DNA from: JALZUV01 sp963837025
Lineage (GTDB): Bacteria > Pseudomonadota > Alphaproteobacteria > Rickettsiales > JALZUV01
DNA length: 64,000 nucleotides
Direction of reading: 5' to 3'
Assembly (NCBI GenBank): GCA_963837025.1
Contig: CAWILT010000002.1
Coordinates: 372,001 to 436,000 of the forward strand
The translations under genes and the position numbers were made by a program. The notes under the pieces were generated by a model. It was given only the letters and a program-made list of their open reading frames with translations. It did not search any database and was not told the DNA's origin. Below, in pieces: positions 50,927-59,978 of this stretch (position 1 is its first letter; the number at the start of each line of letters is the position of its first letter).

Positions 50927-51050
50927 ATGTTCACATTAATTACGTCTTAATGCAGTTTTTATATTCTGCTATGAAACAGCCTCTCGCGCATTGATGCGCA
51001 ATCTCATAAATTGAAGTTGTTAAAGAATACAACAATTTAAGGAGAAGATT

Positions 51051-51257
51051 ATGAACAGCGATATTATTAAAGGTAACTGGAAACAACTTAAAGGATCTGT
51101 ACAAAAAACGTGGGGTGATCTTACCAATGATGAGATTGACCGTATTGAAGGTGATGCCACAAAGTTGTCAGGCATTATTCAAGAACGTTATGGCAAATCA
51201 AAAGATGAAGCTGAAAAAGAAGTTGATACGTGGCAGAAAAAGAATCACGCAGCGTAA
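51051..51257 (+). CDS. CsbD-family stress protein
   Basis: CsbD-like proteins are small, highly charged, largely helical proteins induced by general stress. The 68 residues have the family outline NSDIIKGNWKQLKGSVQKTW, LTNDEIDRIEGDATKLSGI and IQERYGKSKDEAEKEVDTW. The ATG at 51051 has AAGGAG about 6 bases upstream, one of the best ribosome binding sites in the window. A perfect 6-bp inverted repeat (GCGCAT / ATGCGC, 50986-50999) lies in the leader region about 50 bp upstream. A terminator shared with the convergent tRNA follows. Confidence 0.93.
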   Translation: MNSDIIKGNWKQLKGSVQKTWGDLTNDEIDRIEGDATKLSGIIQERYGKSKDEAEKEVDTWQKKNHAA

Positions 51258-51283
51258 TATTTAACATCTATTAAAATCTTAAA

Positions 51284-51320
51284 AAGTCCCTCTTTCTAAT
51301 GCTTAGAGGGACTTTTTTTT
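51284..51320. terminator. Bidirectional terminator between csbD and tRNA-Arg
   Basis: AAGTCCCTCT and AGAGGGACTT pair as a 10-bp stem. On the plus strand it is followed by a run of about eight T (ending the csbD transcript), and on the minus strand by five T after the hairpin (ending the tRNA-Arg transcript that comes from 51400). Confidence 0.85.
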
Positions 51321-51323
51321 ATA

Positions 51324-51400
51324 TGGTGACCCCGACTGGATTCGAACCAGTGGCCTACAGATTAGGAATCTATCGCTCTATCCACCTGAGCTACGGGATC
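51324..51400 (-). tRNA. tRNA-Arg (anticodon CCU)
   Basis: The minus strand folds as a complete tRNA: acceptor GATCCCG with CGGGGTC, D-arm GCTC...GAGC, anticodon stem ATAGA with TCTGT and loop TTCCTAA, so the anticodon is CCT (decoding AGG). The T-arm is ACTGG TTCGAAT CCAGT. The 3' CCA is encoded (51324-51326). It runs from 51400 down to the shared terminator. Confidence 0.95.
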
Positions 51401-51458
51401 TCATTAGATTTCACACAACTGTAACACACATCATTGCGCGTTTTGATATAATCAGCCT

Positions 51459-51785
51459 ATGAATAAAAAGCTATCAACTTGTTTATTAGTCGGCGCGGCT
51501 CTGGTTTTTACCAGTTGTCGACCACTTAGCTTGCAAATTATTGAGCCAGAAGGCCCAGCGGAGTATCAACTAGGCTGGCAAGATGGTTGTGATACGGGCT
51601 TATCAGCCGATAGCCCCATGTTCTATAAATTTATGTATGGTTTCAAAAAACGTCCTGAGATGGGCGCAAACGATCTTTACAAACAAGGTTGGAACGAAGG
51701 TTTTACCTATTGCCGCTTTACCTCGGGCGCAATTAGCTCATCAGGTGGTGAAGCCTCAAAAGGTATCTTTGGCGTATTCTACTAA
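51459..51785 (+). CDS. Small lipoprotein, unknown function
   Basis: The 108-residue protein is unrecognised. The N-terminus KKLSTCLLVGAALVFTSC is a type II signal peptide with lipobox FTSC, so Cys20 is lipidated. The mature part contains two similar glycine/aspartate or glutamate motifs, LGWQDGCDTG near residue 41 and QGWNEGFTYC near 78, which suggests a small internal repeat with paired cysteines. No other domain is seen. It is 3 bp from the stop of the convergent pentapeptide protein gene. Confidence 0.65.
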   Translation: MNKKLSTCLLVGAALVFTSCRPLSLQIIEPEGPAEYQLGWQDGCDTGLSADSPMFYKFMYGFKKRPEMGANDLYKQGWNEGFTYCRFTSGAISSSGGEASKGIFGVFY

Positions 51786-51788
51786 AAT

Positions 51789-53699
51789 CTAAAGTGATTC
51801 ATGTGGTTCAGCATGCGTAATTTTGCGCAGCTTATAAGCAATTGAAAATGATTTTGACATACTAAAAACAAAGAAAATTAACGGAATTATCATTATTGCC
51901 CCCATTATAATCAGCTCTACCGTTGATAATTCACTACTATCGATTTGCGAGAATACATTTTGCAAAATGAAAGCCAGAAAAAAGCATAGTAGGGTCCAAC
52001 TAATTCCAAAAAACATGAATAATTTTCCCGATTTTTTAAATATATTTGCCAGTTCACCATCGATTGCAGGTGTTGATTGATTGGCAATCTGCATTTTATC
52101 GGCCTGGCTTTGACGATGCAACGCTTCGCGCTGAGCGTTTAAGTCGCGTTCGCGTTTCTCAAGTTCATCCCGAATTTGATTAAGTTTTTGCATCTCACTT
52201 GAGAAACTCTCACGTTCCGATTGCATAAATTGTGCATGTGCATCATTTGAAATATCAAAAGCTTGCGAAAAATCTGTCGCATTAAGATTCACATGTGCCA
52301 TCTGCGCATCTTTAAAATTGGCTTGCTCGACTTTAGCGCCAGCAAAATTAACTGCATTTAACTGACTTTCACGAAATATAGCATGGGTTAAATCACTGTT
52401 TGAAAAATCAGATTCATTAAGTTGTGCACCTCTAAAATTAGCATTATTAGCGAAACTTGATGTAAAATTTGAATGATTTAAAACCGCGTCGCGCGCATTG
52501 AATTTTTCTAATTTACTATGACTGAAATTTGTATTTTCGGCCTGAACACCTGAAAAATTTACCTCAGACATTTGTGCATTATCAAACTCAGCATGGGTGA
52601 ATGTAGCATTGCTAAAATTAGCTAAATCAAGATAAGTATTACTGAATATTGGGCGCTCAAGAACCGCTTCACTGAAATCAACTTCATTAAGTTGCGCACC
52701 GGTAAAATTACATTGCACAATTTGCAAACCGCGCATAGAAGCACCCGATAAGCGCTGCTGCACAAAATTTACCCCCTGTAGATTTTCACGAAACACAGCG
52801 CGTCTACCTTCAGCGCCGGCACTATCCAGCCACTTTTGATGCTCCGCAATCAGGCTAGCTGTATTATCTTGCGGTGGTTGCGATTTGTGAAGCGCTTCAT
52901 CTGCGAATGATTGGGTAACGATAAGTGGTGTTGCTTCAGGTGCTTGCGCTATCTCTTCAACTGCTTGGGGTGTGTTGGATGTTTGATTATCTAATGTAAA
53001 TTCAACAGCTGGTGGTGCAATTTCAATTTTTGCAGCATTCGAATCGGTCAATGGTTGTTTGATTGTTTCATCATTGAGCGAAAGACCTTCAACGGCCGGC
53101 AATTTTTCATAAATCTTAGGGCTGCTAGTTTGTGATGATTCGGGTTCGCTATCGGCTTGCGTTTCTGATGCATTATCGGCGTTCGATGTTGCCTGTGATG
53201 AGGCTTTAAATGGCTCTTCTAAATCCATCATGAAAGGGTTAGAGCTACTTGATGCAGGAGCTTGTGGTTGTGCTGCGGCAGGTGCAATTTCTTCATTAGA
53301 GCGTTGAAAGTTTGCGTCTACAATCGCATTGGATGCCTCATTATGCGAAACTTCAGGCGTATCTTGTGTTTCATTTGGATTCACCTGCTCAGAAGAGACG
53401 CGCGCTTCGGGTGTTACCAATTCAAATGCATCACTGCTAAATGTTTTTGCGCTAGCATCATGTGCAGTTTCAAAGGGTTTTAAATAACTATCTTTAGAAG
53501 GCAAAGGGCTTGCCATCATTGATTTTTGAATATCATCCGACAAATCGGTAGCCGCAGGTTGCTCTGGCAATTCGGCTTGTGCCTGCTGCGAAGAAGATGC
53601 ATGTTGTTCGCTATCTTTCACCCTTTCATTTGTATTATTTTCATCAGCAGACTGCTGCGATGGGTTGGGATTTTGTTTACCAAATAAAGAATCGTTCAT
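51789..53699 (-). CDS. Pentapeptide-repeat membrane protein with disordered N-terminus and coiled coil
   Basis: The function is unknown; 636 residues. Residues 1 to about 285 are disordered, rich in Gln, Ser, Ala, Asn and Glu. About residues 300-480 are pentapeptide repeats of the A(N/D)F type (ASMRG, CNFTGAQLNEVDFSEA, ANFSNATF, VNFAGAKVEQANF), which fold as a right-handed beta-helix. A coiled coil follows (about 490-540: EMQKLNQIRDELEKRERDLN), then two membrane helices (LFMFFGISWTLLCFFLAFIL near 561-585; VELIIMGAIMIIPLIFFVF near 596-617) and a short basic tail. Two passes put the long N-terminal part and tail on the same side, presumably the cytoplasm. It is divergent from comF. Confidence 0.75.
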   Translation of the reverse strand: MNDSLFGKQNPNPSQQSADENNTNERVKDSEQHASSSQQAQAELPEQPAATDLSDDIQKSMMASPLPSKDSYLKPFETAHDASAKTFSSDAFELVTPEARVSSEQVNPNETQDTPEVSHNEASNAIVDANFQRSNEEIAPAAAQPQAPASSSSNPFMMDLEEPFKASSQATSNADNASETQADSEPESSQTSSPKIYEKLPAVEGLSLNDETIKQPLTDSNAAKIEIAPPAVEFTLDNQTSNTPQAVEEIAQAPEATPLIVTQSFADEALHKSQPPQDNTASLIAEHQKWLDSAGAEGRRAVFRENLQGVNFVQQRLSGASMRGLQIVQCNFTGAQLNEVDFSEAVLERPIFSNTYLDLANFSNATFTHAEFDNAQMSEVNFSGVQAENTNFSHSKLEKFNARDAVLNHSNFTSSFANNANFRGAQLNESDFSNSDLTHAIFRESQLNAVNFAGAKVEQANFKDAQMAHVNLNATDFSQAFDISNDAHAQFMQSERESFSSEMQKLNQIRDELEKRERDLNAQREALHRQSQADKMQIANQSTPAIDGELANIFKKSGKLFMFFGISWTLLCFFLAFILQNVFSQIDSSELSTVELIIMGAIMIIPLIFFVFSMSKSFSIAYKLRKITHAEPHESL

Positions 53700-53776
53700 G
53701 ACGAGTCGCCCTGCTTTATGTTAGAATTTTGTTTCATTATTTAATTAGCGTGAAAAAGCTGATACAGCAAGAATAG

Positions 53777-54499
53777 ATGCAAATTTTAACCCAAAGCTTA
53801 AACCTTTTATTTCCACCGCAATGTGGATTATGTCGCGATGTGATAGCCAATAGTGGCGGCATTTGTTCCAGCTGCTGGGCAAAATTAAATTTTATCACCG
53901 CGCCCTTTTGCCGCCTTTGCGGATATCCTCATGAGTATGACATGGGTGATTCAGCCCAATGTGCAGCGTGCTTAGCCAATAACCCAAATTATCATGGGCA
54001 CCGATCAGTTTTGCATTATGATGCGTATTCCAAACGGTTGGTTCATGATTTAAAATATTACGATAAGCCGCTTATGGTTAAACAATTGGCCGCGATGATG
54101 CGCAACACGGCACCCGAATGGTTGCAAAAAGAGGGTGCCATCATTGTACCTATTCCTATCCACCGCTATAGAATGCTAAAACGTAAATATAATCAGTCTG
54201 CCTTATTGGCCAAAGCATTGGCCAAGCAGTCAGCACTTCCTTTAGCGCTTGATGCATTGCGGCGCACCAAACATCGGCCGCCGCAAGCCAGTTTAACGCG
54301 CAAGCAGCGCCTAAAGAATTTAAGCAGTGCGTTTGAAGTAAATACTCGGAAAATTGAGATTATTAAGGCGCGACCTATTATCTTGATTGATGATGTGCTT
54401 ACCACAGGTGCCACCTTAAACGCTTGCGCAAAAGCCTTACAAACTGCAGGTTCTGGCCGCGTTTATTGCTTAACAATCGCACGCACGGTATTACATTAG
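53777..54499 (+). CDS. comF: ComF-family phosphoribosyltransferase-like protein
   Basis: ComF proteins are linked to DNA uptake and gene expression during competence. The 240 residues begin with a zinc-finger-like set of cysteines (PPQCGLCRDV, GICSSCWAKL, FCRLCGYP, QCAACLAN). The C-terminal phosphoribosyltransferase domain includes IVPIPIHRYRMLKRKYNQSALLA near 127 and the PRPP loop PIILIDDVLTTGATLNACAKAL near 200. The length is typical. The M16 peptidase gene starts 45 bp after its stop. Confidence 0.9.
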   Translation: MQILTQSLNLLFPPQCGLCRDVIANSGGICSSCWAKLNFITAPFCRLCGYPHEYDMGDSAQCAACLANNPNYHGHRSVLHYDAYSKRLVHDLKYYDKPLMVKQLAAMMRNTAPEWLQKEGAIIVPIPIHRYRMLKRKYNQSALLAKALAKQSALPLALDALRRTKHRPPQASLTRKQRLKNLSSAFEVNTRKIEIIKARPIILIDDVLTTGATLNACAKALQTAGSGRVYCLTIARTVLH

Positions 54500-54543
54500 T
54501 TTCACTTGCATCAGAGGCTAAACTAGCTAAAAATGCGCGGCTT

Positions 54544-55779
54544 ATGAGTTACCATCTCACCACATGTTCAAACGGTTTGCGGATTGCTAGCGAGAGCTTA
54601 CCTTCAGTTGAAACTGCCACCATTTGCTTTTCATTCAATGCCGGCGCGCGGCACGAAACGGCTCAACAACATGGACTGGCACATCTGCTCGAACATATGG
54701 CATTTAAAGGCACAGCCAAGCGCAATGCCCGCCAGATAGCTGAAGCGTTCGACGATATTGGAGGTGCAGTGAATGCCTATACCAGTATGGAAAAAACAGT
54801 CTATTATGCGCGGGTTTTAAAAGAGGATGTGCCCTTAGCAGTTGAAATTTTGGCAGATATTTTGCGCAATTCTACCTATGATGTGGAAGAACTTAAACGC
54901 GAGCAAGAGGTTATTGTTCAAGAGATTGGCATGCAGCTCGATACGCCTGAAGATTTAGTGTTCGACAATTTGCATGAGCTTATCTATGGCAAACATCCGC
55001 TAGGATTATCCATATTAGGAACCGCCGAATCTGTTCGCGGGTTTACCCCGGATGATTTGCGCCAATTTACGGATGCACATTACCATGCGCCAAGCTGCGT
55101 TATCTCAGCCGCAGGAAATATTGAGCATGATAGGTTAGTTAATTTAATAGACGAGCATTTTAGCGGCATTACCGATAAGCCCGCAATCGCACAAGCAAAA
55201 CCCGTTTTTCAAGCAGGGCTACGCCACGATGTGCGGGATGATTTAGAGCAAACACAAGTGATGATGGCGTTTGAAGCCTTTACTCCGCATAATAAATTTT
55301 ATTATCCGTCGCAATTATTATCCACTCTATTTGGCGGCGGAATGTCGTCACGTTTATTTCAGGAAGTGCGCGAAAATCGTGGGCTAGCTTATAGCGTTTC
55401 GGCTTTTTTAACGAGCTATAATGATGGTGGAATATTAGGTATCTACGCCGCCACTTCCGCCCATCAACGCGATGAATTAATTGGGGTGTTACAAACAGAA
55501 GCGCAAAAACTTTTAAATGGTATTACCGAGCAAGAATTTAATCGTGCCAAAAATCAACAAAAAGCGGCATTGCTTATGCGCCGCGAAAGCGTTACTGCGG
55601 TAGCAGAATGGATTGGCCGCCATCTACAAGATTATAATGAATATCGCGATGGCCATCAGATGGCCAAGCGCATAAATAATATTAAATTGGAAGATGTTCA
55701 ACAGACCGCACAGCATATTTTTGCAACTAAAAAACATGCCATTGTTACTTTAGGCCCTAACCCAAAAACCAAATCCTAG
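54544..55779 (+). CDS. M16-family zinc metallopeptidase
   Basis: This is a pitrilysin-type protease of the mitochondrial processing peptidase-like group. The inverted zinc motif HLLEH is near residue 47 (GLAHLLEHMAFKGT), and the following glutamate ligand is about 75 residues later in EEIGMQ-like VIVQEIGMQLD. The second half has FGGGMSSRLFQEVRENRGLAYSV, typical of the C-terminal M16 domain. The 411 residues from ATG 54544 match the family length. The ORF can extend upstream to 54424, but that extension overlaps comF in another frame and lacks similarity. Its stop overlaps the convergent yejB stop by 4 bp. Confidence 0.9.
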   Translation: MSYHLTTCSNGLRIASESLPSVETATICFSFNAGARHETAQQHGLAHLLEHMAFKGTAKRNARQIAEAFDDIGGAVNAYTSMEKTVYYARVLKEDVPLAVEILADILRNSTYDVEELKREQEVIVQEIGMQLDTPEDLVFDNLHELIYGKHPLGLSILGTAESVRGFTPDDLRQFTDAHYHAPSCVISAAGNIEHDRLVNLIDEHFSGITDKPAIAQAKPVFQAGLRHDVRDDLEQTQVMMAFEAFTPHNKFYYPSQLLSTLFGGGMSSRLFQEVRENRGLAYSVSAFLTSYNDGGILGIYAATSAHQRDELIGVLQTEAQKLLNGITEQEFNRAKNQQKAALLMRRESVTAVAEWIGRHLQDYNEYRDGHQMAKRINNIKLEDVQQTAQHIFATKKHAIVTLGPNPKTKS

Positions 55780-56894
55780 CGGCCTTCAAAATCGATACGC
55801 GGGTCAACCATCACATACGTTAAATCGCCAATTAATTTAAAGATGAGGCTTAATAAAGTCATCACAAATAAGGTGCCAAACACCACAGGATAATCACGGC
55901 TGATAGCGGCCTCAAACCCCAATAAACCTAGCCCATCCAGTGAAAATATAATTTCAATTAAGAGCGATCCGGTAAATAAAATACTTAATATCGCAGCGGG
56001 AAAACCCGCAATCACAATAAGCATCGCATTACGAAAAACATGTTTTATCAGCACCTGCTTTTCGCTCAAACCTTTCGCGCGTGCTGTTAGCACATATTGC
56101 TTATTTATTTCATCCATAAATGAATTTTTAGTGAGCATGGTCAGGCTGGCAAAACCAGATATGACCATCGCAATAACGGGCAAGGTAATGTGCCATAAAT
56201 AATCTGCAATTTTAGCAGGCCAACTTAAACTTTCCCAATTTTCAGACACCAATCCGCGTAGTGGAAATATCTGCCAATATTCTCCTCCGGCAAAAACGAT
56301 AATCAATAAAATAGCGAATAAAAATGAGGGGATAGCATAGCCAATAATAATCAACCCGCTTGACCAGATATCAAACGCCGACCCATCACGAACCGCCTTT
56401 AAAATGCCAAGCGGAATCGAAATTAAATAGACGAATAAAGTTGTCCAAAGCCCTAAAGAAATGGAGACGGGCATTTTCTCTAAAATCAAATCAAGCACGG
56501 GAACATCGCGATAAAAACTATCGCCAAAATCGAATGTTATATAATCGCCTAGCATCATCCAAAAGCGTTCGCTTGCTGGTTTGTCAAAACCATATTGTTT
56601 CTCAAGTTCCTTTATAAAATCAGGATCAAGCCCCTGCGCTCCGCGATAGCTCGATTGTGTAATTTGGCGTTGCGCAGCGGATAGGTTGGCTTGCTGACCC
56701 GAAACCCCCATATCACCCCCGCCGCCCGCACCCGCTATTCGGCTAGATGCCCCAGTGGCAGTGCCTTTAACTTTAGCAATTGCTTGTTCTACTGGCCCGC
56801 CCGGTGCCGCTTGGATGATGGCAAAATTAAGCAACATAATGCCAAATAAGGTTGGAATAATCAGAAGCAAACGCTTTAAAATATAGCTTTGCAT
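55776..56894 (-). CDS. yejB: YejB-type ABC transporter permease
   Basis: An inner-membrane permease of the peptide/microcin C-type (YejABEF) uptake system. The 372 residues begin YILKRLLLIIPTLFGIML, contain a Gly/Ala-rich insert (about 47-75) that is usual in alphaproteobacterial YejB, and EKQYGFDKPASERFW near 105. The binding-protein-dependent transport motif follows in YVLTARAKGLSEKQVLIKHVFRNA near 260-283. At least six membrane helices are visible. No yejA, yejE or yejF gene is nearby, so its partners lie elsewhere or are missing. It directly abuts ftsA. Confidence 0.88.
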   Translation of the reverse strand: MQSYILKRLLLIIPTLFGIMLLNFAIIQAAPGGPVEQAIAKVKGTATGASSRIAGAGGGGDMGVSGQQANLSAAQRQITQSSYRGAQGLDPDFIKELEKQYGFDKPASERFWMMLGDYITFDFGDSFYRDVPVLDLILEKMPVSISLGLWTTLFVYLISIPLGILKAVRDGSAFDIWSSGLIIIGYAIPSFLFAILLIIVFAGGEYWQIFPLRGLVSENWESLSWPAKIADYLWHITLPVIAMVISGFASLTMLTKNSFMDEINKQYVLTARAKGLSEKQVLIKHVFRNAMLIVIAGFPAAILSILFTGSLLIEIIFSLDGLGLLGFEAAISRDYPVVFGTLFVMTLLSLIFKLIGDLTYVMVDPRIDFEGR

Positions 56895-58148
56895 TTAAAA
56901 ATTCTCGCGGAACCAGCGCATAAAATGCCTAAATGATTTGAGGCTATAACCCGTAGGTCGGCGATGCATCCAACTATAGCGACCATTCATTAAATTGGTG
57001 TAAAGCAGCATACCAATCGGTGTTGCAAATGCCGGGCCAGATGTGGCATCAGCCAACCCTTCAATCGATTGCGGGCTGGCGAGACGCACTTGTTTATTGA
57101 ACATTTTTCCCGCTAATTCGGCCACGCCTAAAAGCTGGCTTCCGCCACCCGTTAATACTAATCGATTTCCTGATAATTTACCAATATTGGCGCGGTTCAG
57201 TGCTTCACGCGTGAGCTCAAAAACCTCTTCAACCCGTGGGCGAATAATACGGTTTAAATGGCTTCGTTTTTCTTGCGTTGCTTCATCTTCGCTCTCAGCT
57301 CCAATAGGATAAATATCCAGCATCACGCCATCGTCGGCGGGTGATACAATCGCGCTGCCATTCACCGTTTTTAAACGCTCCGCATGCTGAATACTGGTGC
57401 TCAACCCTTGTGCAATATCTTGTGTAATATGATGGCTACCAATCGCAATCGAACCGGTATGAATTAATTCGCCATGTGCAAATACAGCGTATCCTGTGGT
57501 AAACGCCCCCATATCAATCACGGTGACGCCTAATTCTTTTTCGTCTTTTTCCAAACACGCTAGAGCCGAAGCGTAAGCACTAGCCACATAACCTTCTACC
57601 TCTAAATGACATTGCCCTAAACAATGAGTTAGGTTACGTAGCAGCTTCGTAGGGGCGGTAACAATCACCAAATCCACTGTTAATTTATCGCCCACCATAT
57701 CAAGCGGATCGCGAATGGTGCGCTCGCCATTTAAATCATATTGAAAGGGCAGAATATGCAAAATTGTTTCATCTTCGCTCACTGTTTGAGCGGCTTCAGC
57801 TAACAATTCCTGCAAATCGCGTTCACTAATTGGCTCGCCTGAAAGGTTTAAATCTACTGTGCAATGACGCGATCGAATATGCGGCAGGGTCAACCCAACC
57901 CACACTTTATCAACCTGCAAATCGGCCATATCTTCGGCACTACTAATAGCGGTGACCACACTGGCGCGCACCTCTGCCGCGTCGGTAATTATCCCCCCAC
58001 GCAGGCCTTTGGAAAGCATATGTCCCACACCTAACACCTGCGCTTCGCCTTTGCTATCAATCTCGGCTAAAAAGCACACGCTTTTATTGCTGCCAATATC
58101 CAGCACGGCCACATGGTTGGTGCGTGGTTTACGTTTTGTCATTGTCAT
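56895..58148 (-). CDS. ftsA: Cell division protein FtsA
   Basis: FtsA is an actin-like ATPase that anchors FtsZ to the membrane. The 417 residues show VAVLDIGSNKSVCFLAEI at the start (phosphate 1), GLRGGIITDAAEVRASVV, the connection GVTVIDMGAFTTGYAVF near 205, and the adenosine motif VLTGGGSQLLGVAELA near 350. The C-terminal amphipathic helix LKSFRHFMRWFRENF is the membrane-targeting sequence. It overlaps ftsQ by 4 bp. ftsZ would be expected next, but yejB follows instead within the window. Confidence 0.93.
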   Translation of the reverse strand: MTMTKRKPRTNHVAVLDIGSNKSVCFLAEIDSKGEAQVLGVGHMLSKGLRGGIITDAAEVRASVVTAISSAEDMADLQVDKVWVGLTLPHIRSRHCTVDLNLSGEPISERDLQELLAEAAQTVSEDETILHILPFQYDLNGERTIRDPLDMVGDKLTVDLVIVTAPTKLLRNLTHCLGQCHLEVEGYVASAYASALACLEKDEKELGVTVIDMGAFTTGYAVFAHGELIHTGSIAIGSHHITQDIAQGLSTSIQHAERLKTVNGSAIVSPADDGVMLDIYPIGAESEDEATQEKRSHLNRIIRPRVEEVFELTREALNRANIGKLSGNRLVLTGGGSQLLGVAELAGKMFNKQVRLASPQSIEGLADATSGPAFATPIGMLLYTNLMNGRYSWMHRRPTGYSLKSFRHFMRWFRENF

Positions 58149-59014
58149 AATTGTTGCGATGCCTGTTGAACCAGTTTGATTTTAGGGCGAATAAACATGC
58201 GCTCGGGCACGCGTAAATCAATGGAGCTAATATCGGTTCCCGCCAGTGGTTGTGATTTTTGCAGCGCCTCTAATTGAACCAATGCGTTTTCTGGGTTCAC
58301 CTCAGGCAATTTAATTTCAATACCATTAGCTAGCCAAATATTCCATCGACGTTGCCCTACATACACGGCTGAATCAAAGCTCTCTTTAACCTTTGGCGCC
58401 GATTTTAATAATTCCATCAAACTCAAGAAATTTTCAGGCGCTTGGCTACCCACTAATAGCGGCAAATGATTATGCTTTACCGGATCACCATCGCCCATCA
58501 AAACCCCTTCATCATCAACTACAAATAATTGGTCTTTATCTTGCCATAATGCCGCAGCATAGCGCTCGCTGATTATGATATGCAAATCTCGCGGTAATTG
58601 ACGGTTAATTACCACATGCCGAATTTGGGGAAGCGATTCGAGTTTCTCGCGTAATTCAGGCAATGATACCTGTAAAATAGGTTGCCCAAACACCAAATCG
58701 CTGTGATGCAAAATGGCTTGTTTGCTTAGCTTATCATGCCCTGAAAGATAAACGTTCGTAAGTTTAAAACCGACCTCTTTGGTTTGGTTGTAAAAGGCAT
58801 TAACCGTTTGGTTTTTCCACATAGTGGCGGTGCCGCTCATAAATACCCAAATAAATGCAATTAGGGTAATGCCGCCTAAGCTACCAAATACAATCCATTT
58901 GGCGCCATAGCCAAATTTTTCGCGCCGCTTGCGTGTGGCGCGGCTACGCGATGCTCGCTCAAATTGACCCGCCCGCGTGGATGGTTTCGATTTTCCCATG
59001 ATGATAATCTTCAT
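58145..59014 (-). CDS. ftsQ: Cell division protein FtsQ
   Basis: FtsQ is a bitopic divisome protein. The 289 residues have a basic N-terminal tail (RASRSRATRKRREKFGYGAKW), one membrane helix (IVFGSLGGITLIAFIWVFM) near 52-72, the POTRA domain with VYLSGHDKLSKQAILHHSDL, and a beta domain with RYAAALWQDKDQLFVVDDEGVL near 155-175. The ORF starts at ATG 59014, 56 bp inside ddl; an alternative ATG at 58999 shortens the overlap. Order ddl-ftsQ-ftsA is the normal end of a dcw cluster. Confidence 0.9.
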   Translation of the reverse strand: MKIIIMGKSKPSTRAGQFERASRSRATRKRREKFGYGAKWIVFGSLGGITLIAFIWVFMSGTATMWKNQTVNAFYNQTKEVGFKLTNVYLSGHDKLSKQAILHHSDLVFGQPILQVSLPELREKLESLPQIRHVVINRQLPRDLHIIISERYAAALWQDKDQLFVVDDEGVLMGDGDPVKHNHLPLLVGSQAPENFLSLMELLKSAPKVKESFDSAVYVGQRRWNIWLANGIEIKLPEVNPENALVQLEALQKSQPLAGTDISSIDLRVPERMFIRPKIKLVQQASQQL

Positions 59015-59978
59015 CTGTTTGTTTTATTGTTTTTGGCGCATCCAAATCGTTATCCAGTTGTGCGCTTTGCACTAAGCGTTGCACCAGCTCATTAAAGGAA
59101 ATTCCTTGATGAGCAGCAATCTCAGGCGCAAGCGACAAAGGAGTCATCCCCGGTTGCGTATTAATTTCTAACAGATAAAATCGGCTTTGACCAGATTTGT
59201 ACGCCAATTTATCGCTGGTATCATACCGAAAGTCACTACGAGTGAGGCCGCGACAACCCAATGCCGCATGTGCTTTCACCGCAAGCGCGCACACTTCCTG
59301 ATAATCATGGGCATCCAAAGGAGCGGGCATAATATGCGTGGCTTTGCCATCGGTATATTTGGCTTCATAATCGTAAAACCCACCCTGCGTGGTAATTTCA
59401 ATGGCACCCAGCGCCTGACCATCCAGTACCGCCACCTGAATTTCGCGCCCAGGGATATAGGGCTCAATCAACACCTCATTACCAAATGGCCAGTTTTGTG
59501 CGGTGTAATGTGTGTTCGAATCCTCATGAATAATTTCAACACCAACGCTCGAGCCTTCATTAATAGGCTTCACCACAAACGGCCGCGCAATAGGCTCGCC
59601 AGCAAAAATCTGCTCTTTAGAATAAATTCCACCGGTCGGGCATTGCAAACCCGCGGCTTCAAATAACGTTTTAGCGGTGGGCTTATGCATAGCGGTAGCC
59701 GATGCCATTACACCTGAATGCGTATAAGGAATTTTCAACATCTCAAGCAGGCCTTGCACGCATCCATCTTCACCCCAGCGGCCATGCAGTGCATTAAACA
59801 CAACATCGGGCTTTGCAGCGATTAGCGTTGCGGCCACATCATCTGCGGCATCGATCAAACTCACGCTGTAGCCTAATTGTTCCAGCGCTTTAGCGACAGC
59901 CTTGCCAGAGGTTAGCGATACGTCGCGTTCAGCTGACCAGCCGCCATAAAGCACGGCAATCGTTTTAGATGTATTCAT
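58959..59978 (-). CDS. ddl: D-alanine--D-alanine ligase
   Basis: Ddl joins two D-alanines for the peptidoglycan precursor using ATP. The 339 residues include TIAVLYGGWSAERDVSLTSG near 6-25, FNALHGRWGEDGCVQGLLEML near 62, IARPFVVKPINEGSSVGVEII near 130-150, and FYLLEINTQPGMTPLSLAPEI near 270-290 for the metal-binding Asn and Glu. The C-terminal extension after about residue 305 overlaps ftsQ. It is divergent from carA with about 110 bp between starts, where both promoters should lie. Confidence 0.94.
   Translation of the reverse strand: MNTSKTIAVLYGGWSAERDVSLTSGKAVAKALEQLGYSVSLIDAADDVAATLIAAKPDVVFNALHGRWGEDGCVQGLLEMLKIPYTHSGVMASATAMHKPTAKTLFEAAGLQCPTGGIYSKEQIFAGEPIARPFVVKPINEGSSVGVEIIHEDSNTHYTAQNWPFGNEVLIEPYIPGREIQVAVLDGQALGAIEITTQGGFYDYEAKYTDGKATHIMPAPLDAHDYQEVCALAVKAHAALGCRGLTRSDFRYDTSDKLAYKSGQSRFYLLEINTQPGMTPLSLAPEIAAHQGISFNELVQRLVQSAQLDNDLDAPKTIKQTDEDYHHGKIETIHAGGSI

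Noticed and set aside
50986..50999. Perfect GCGCAT/ATGCGC inverted repeat upstream of csbD as a transcription-factor operator
   Set aside because: Only 6-bp arms, a single occurrence noticed, and no matching regulator known to me; noted in the csbD entry but not called.
56700..56770. Gly/Ala-rich insertion in YejB as a novelty
   Set aside because: Alphaproteobacterial YejB proteins commonly carry a Gly-rich insert at this place.
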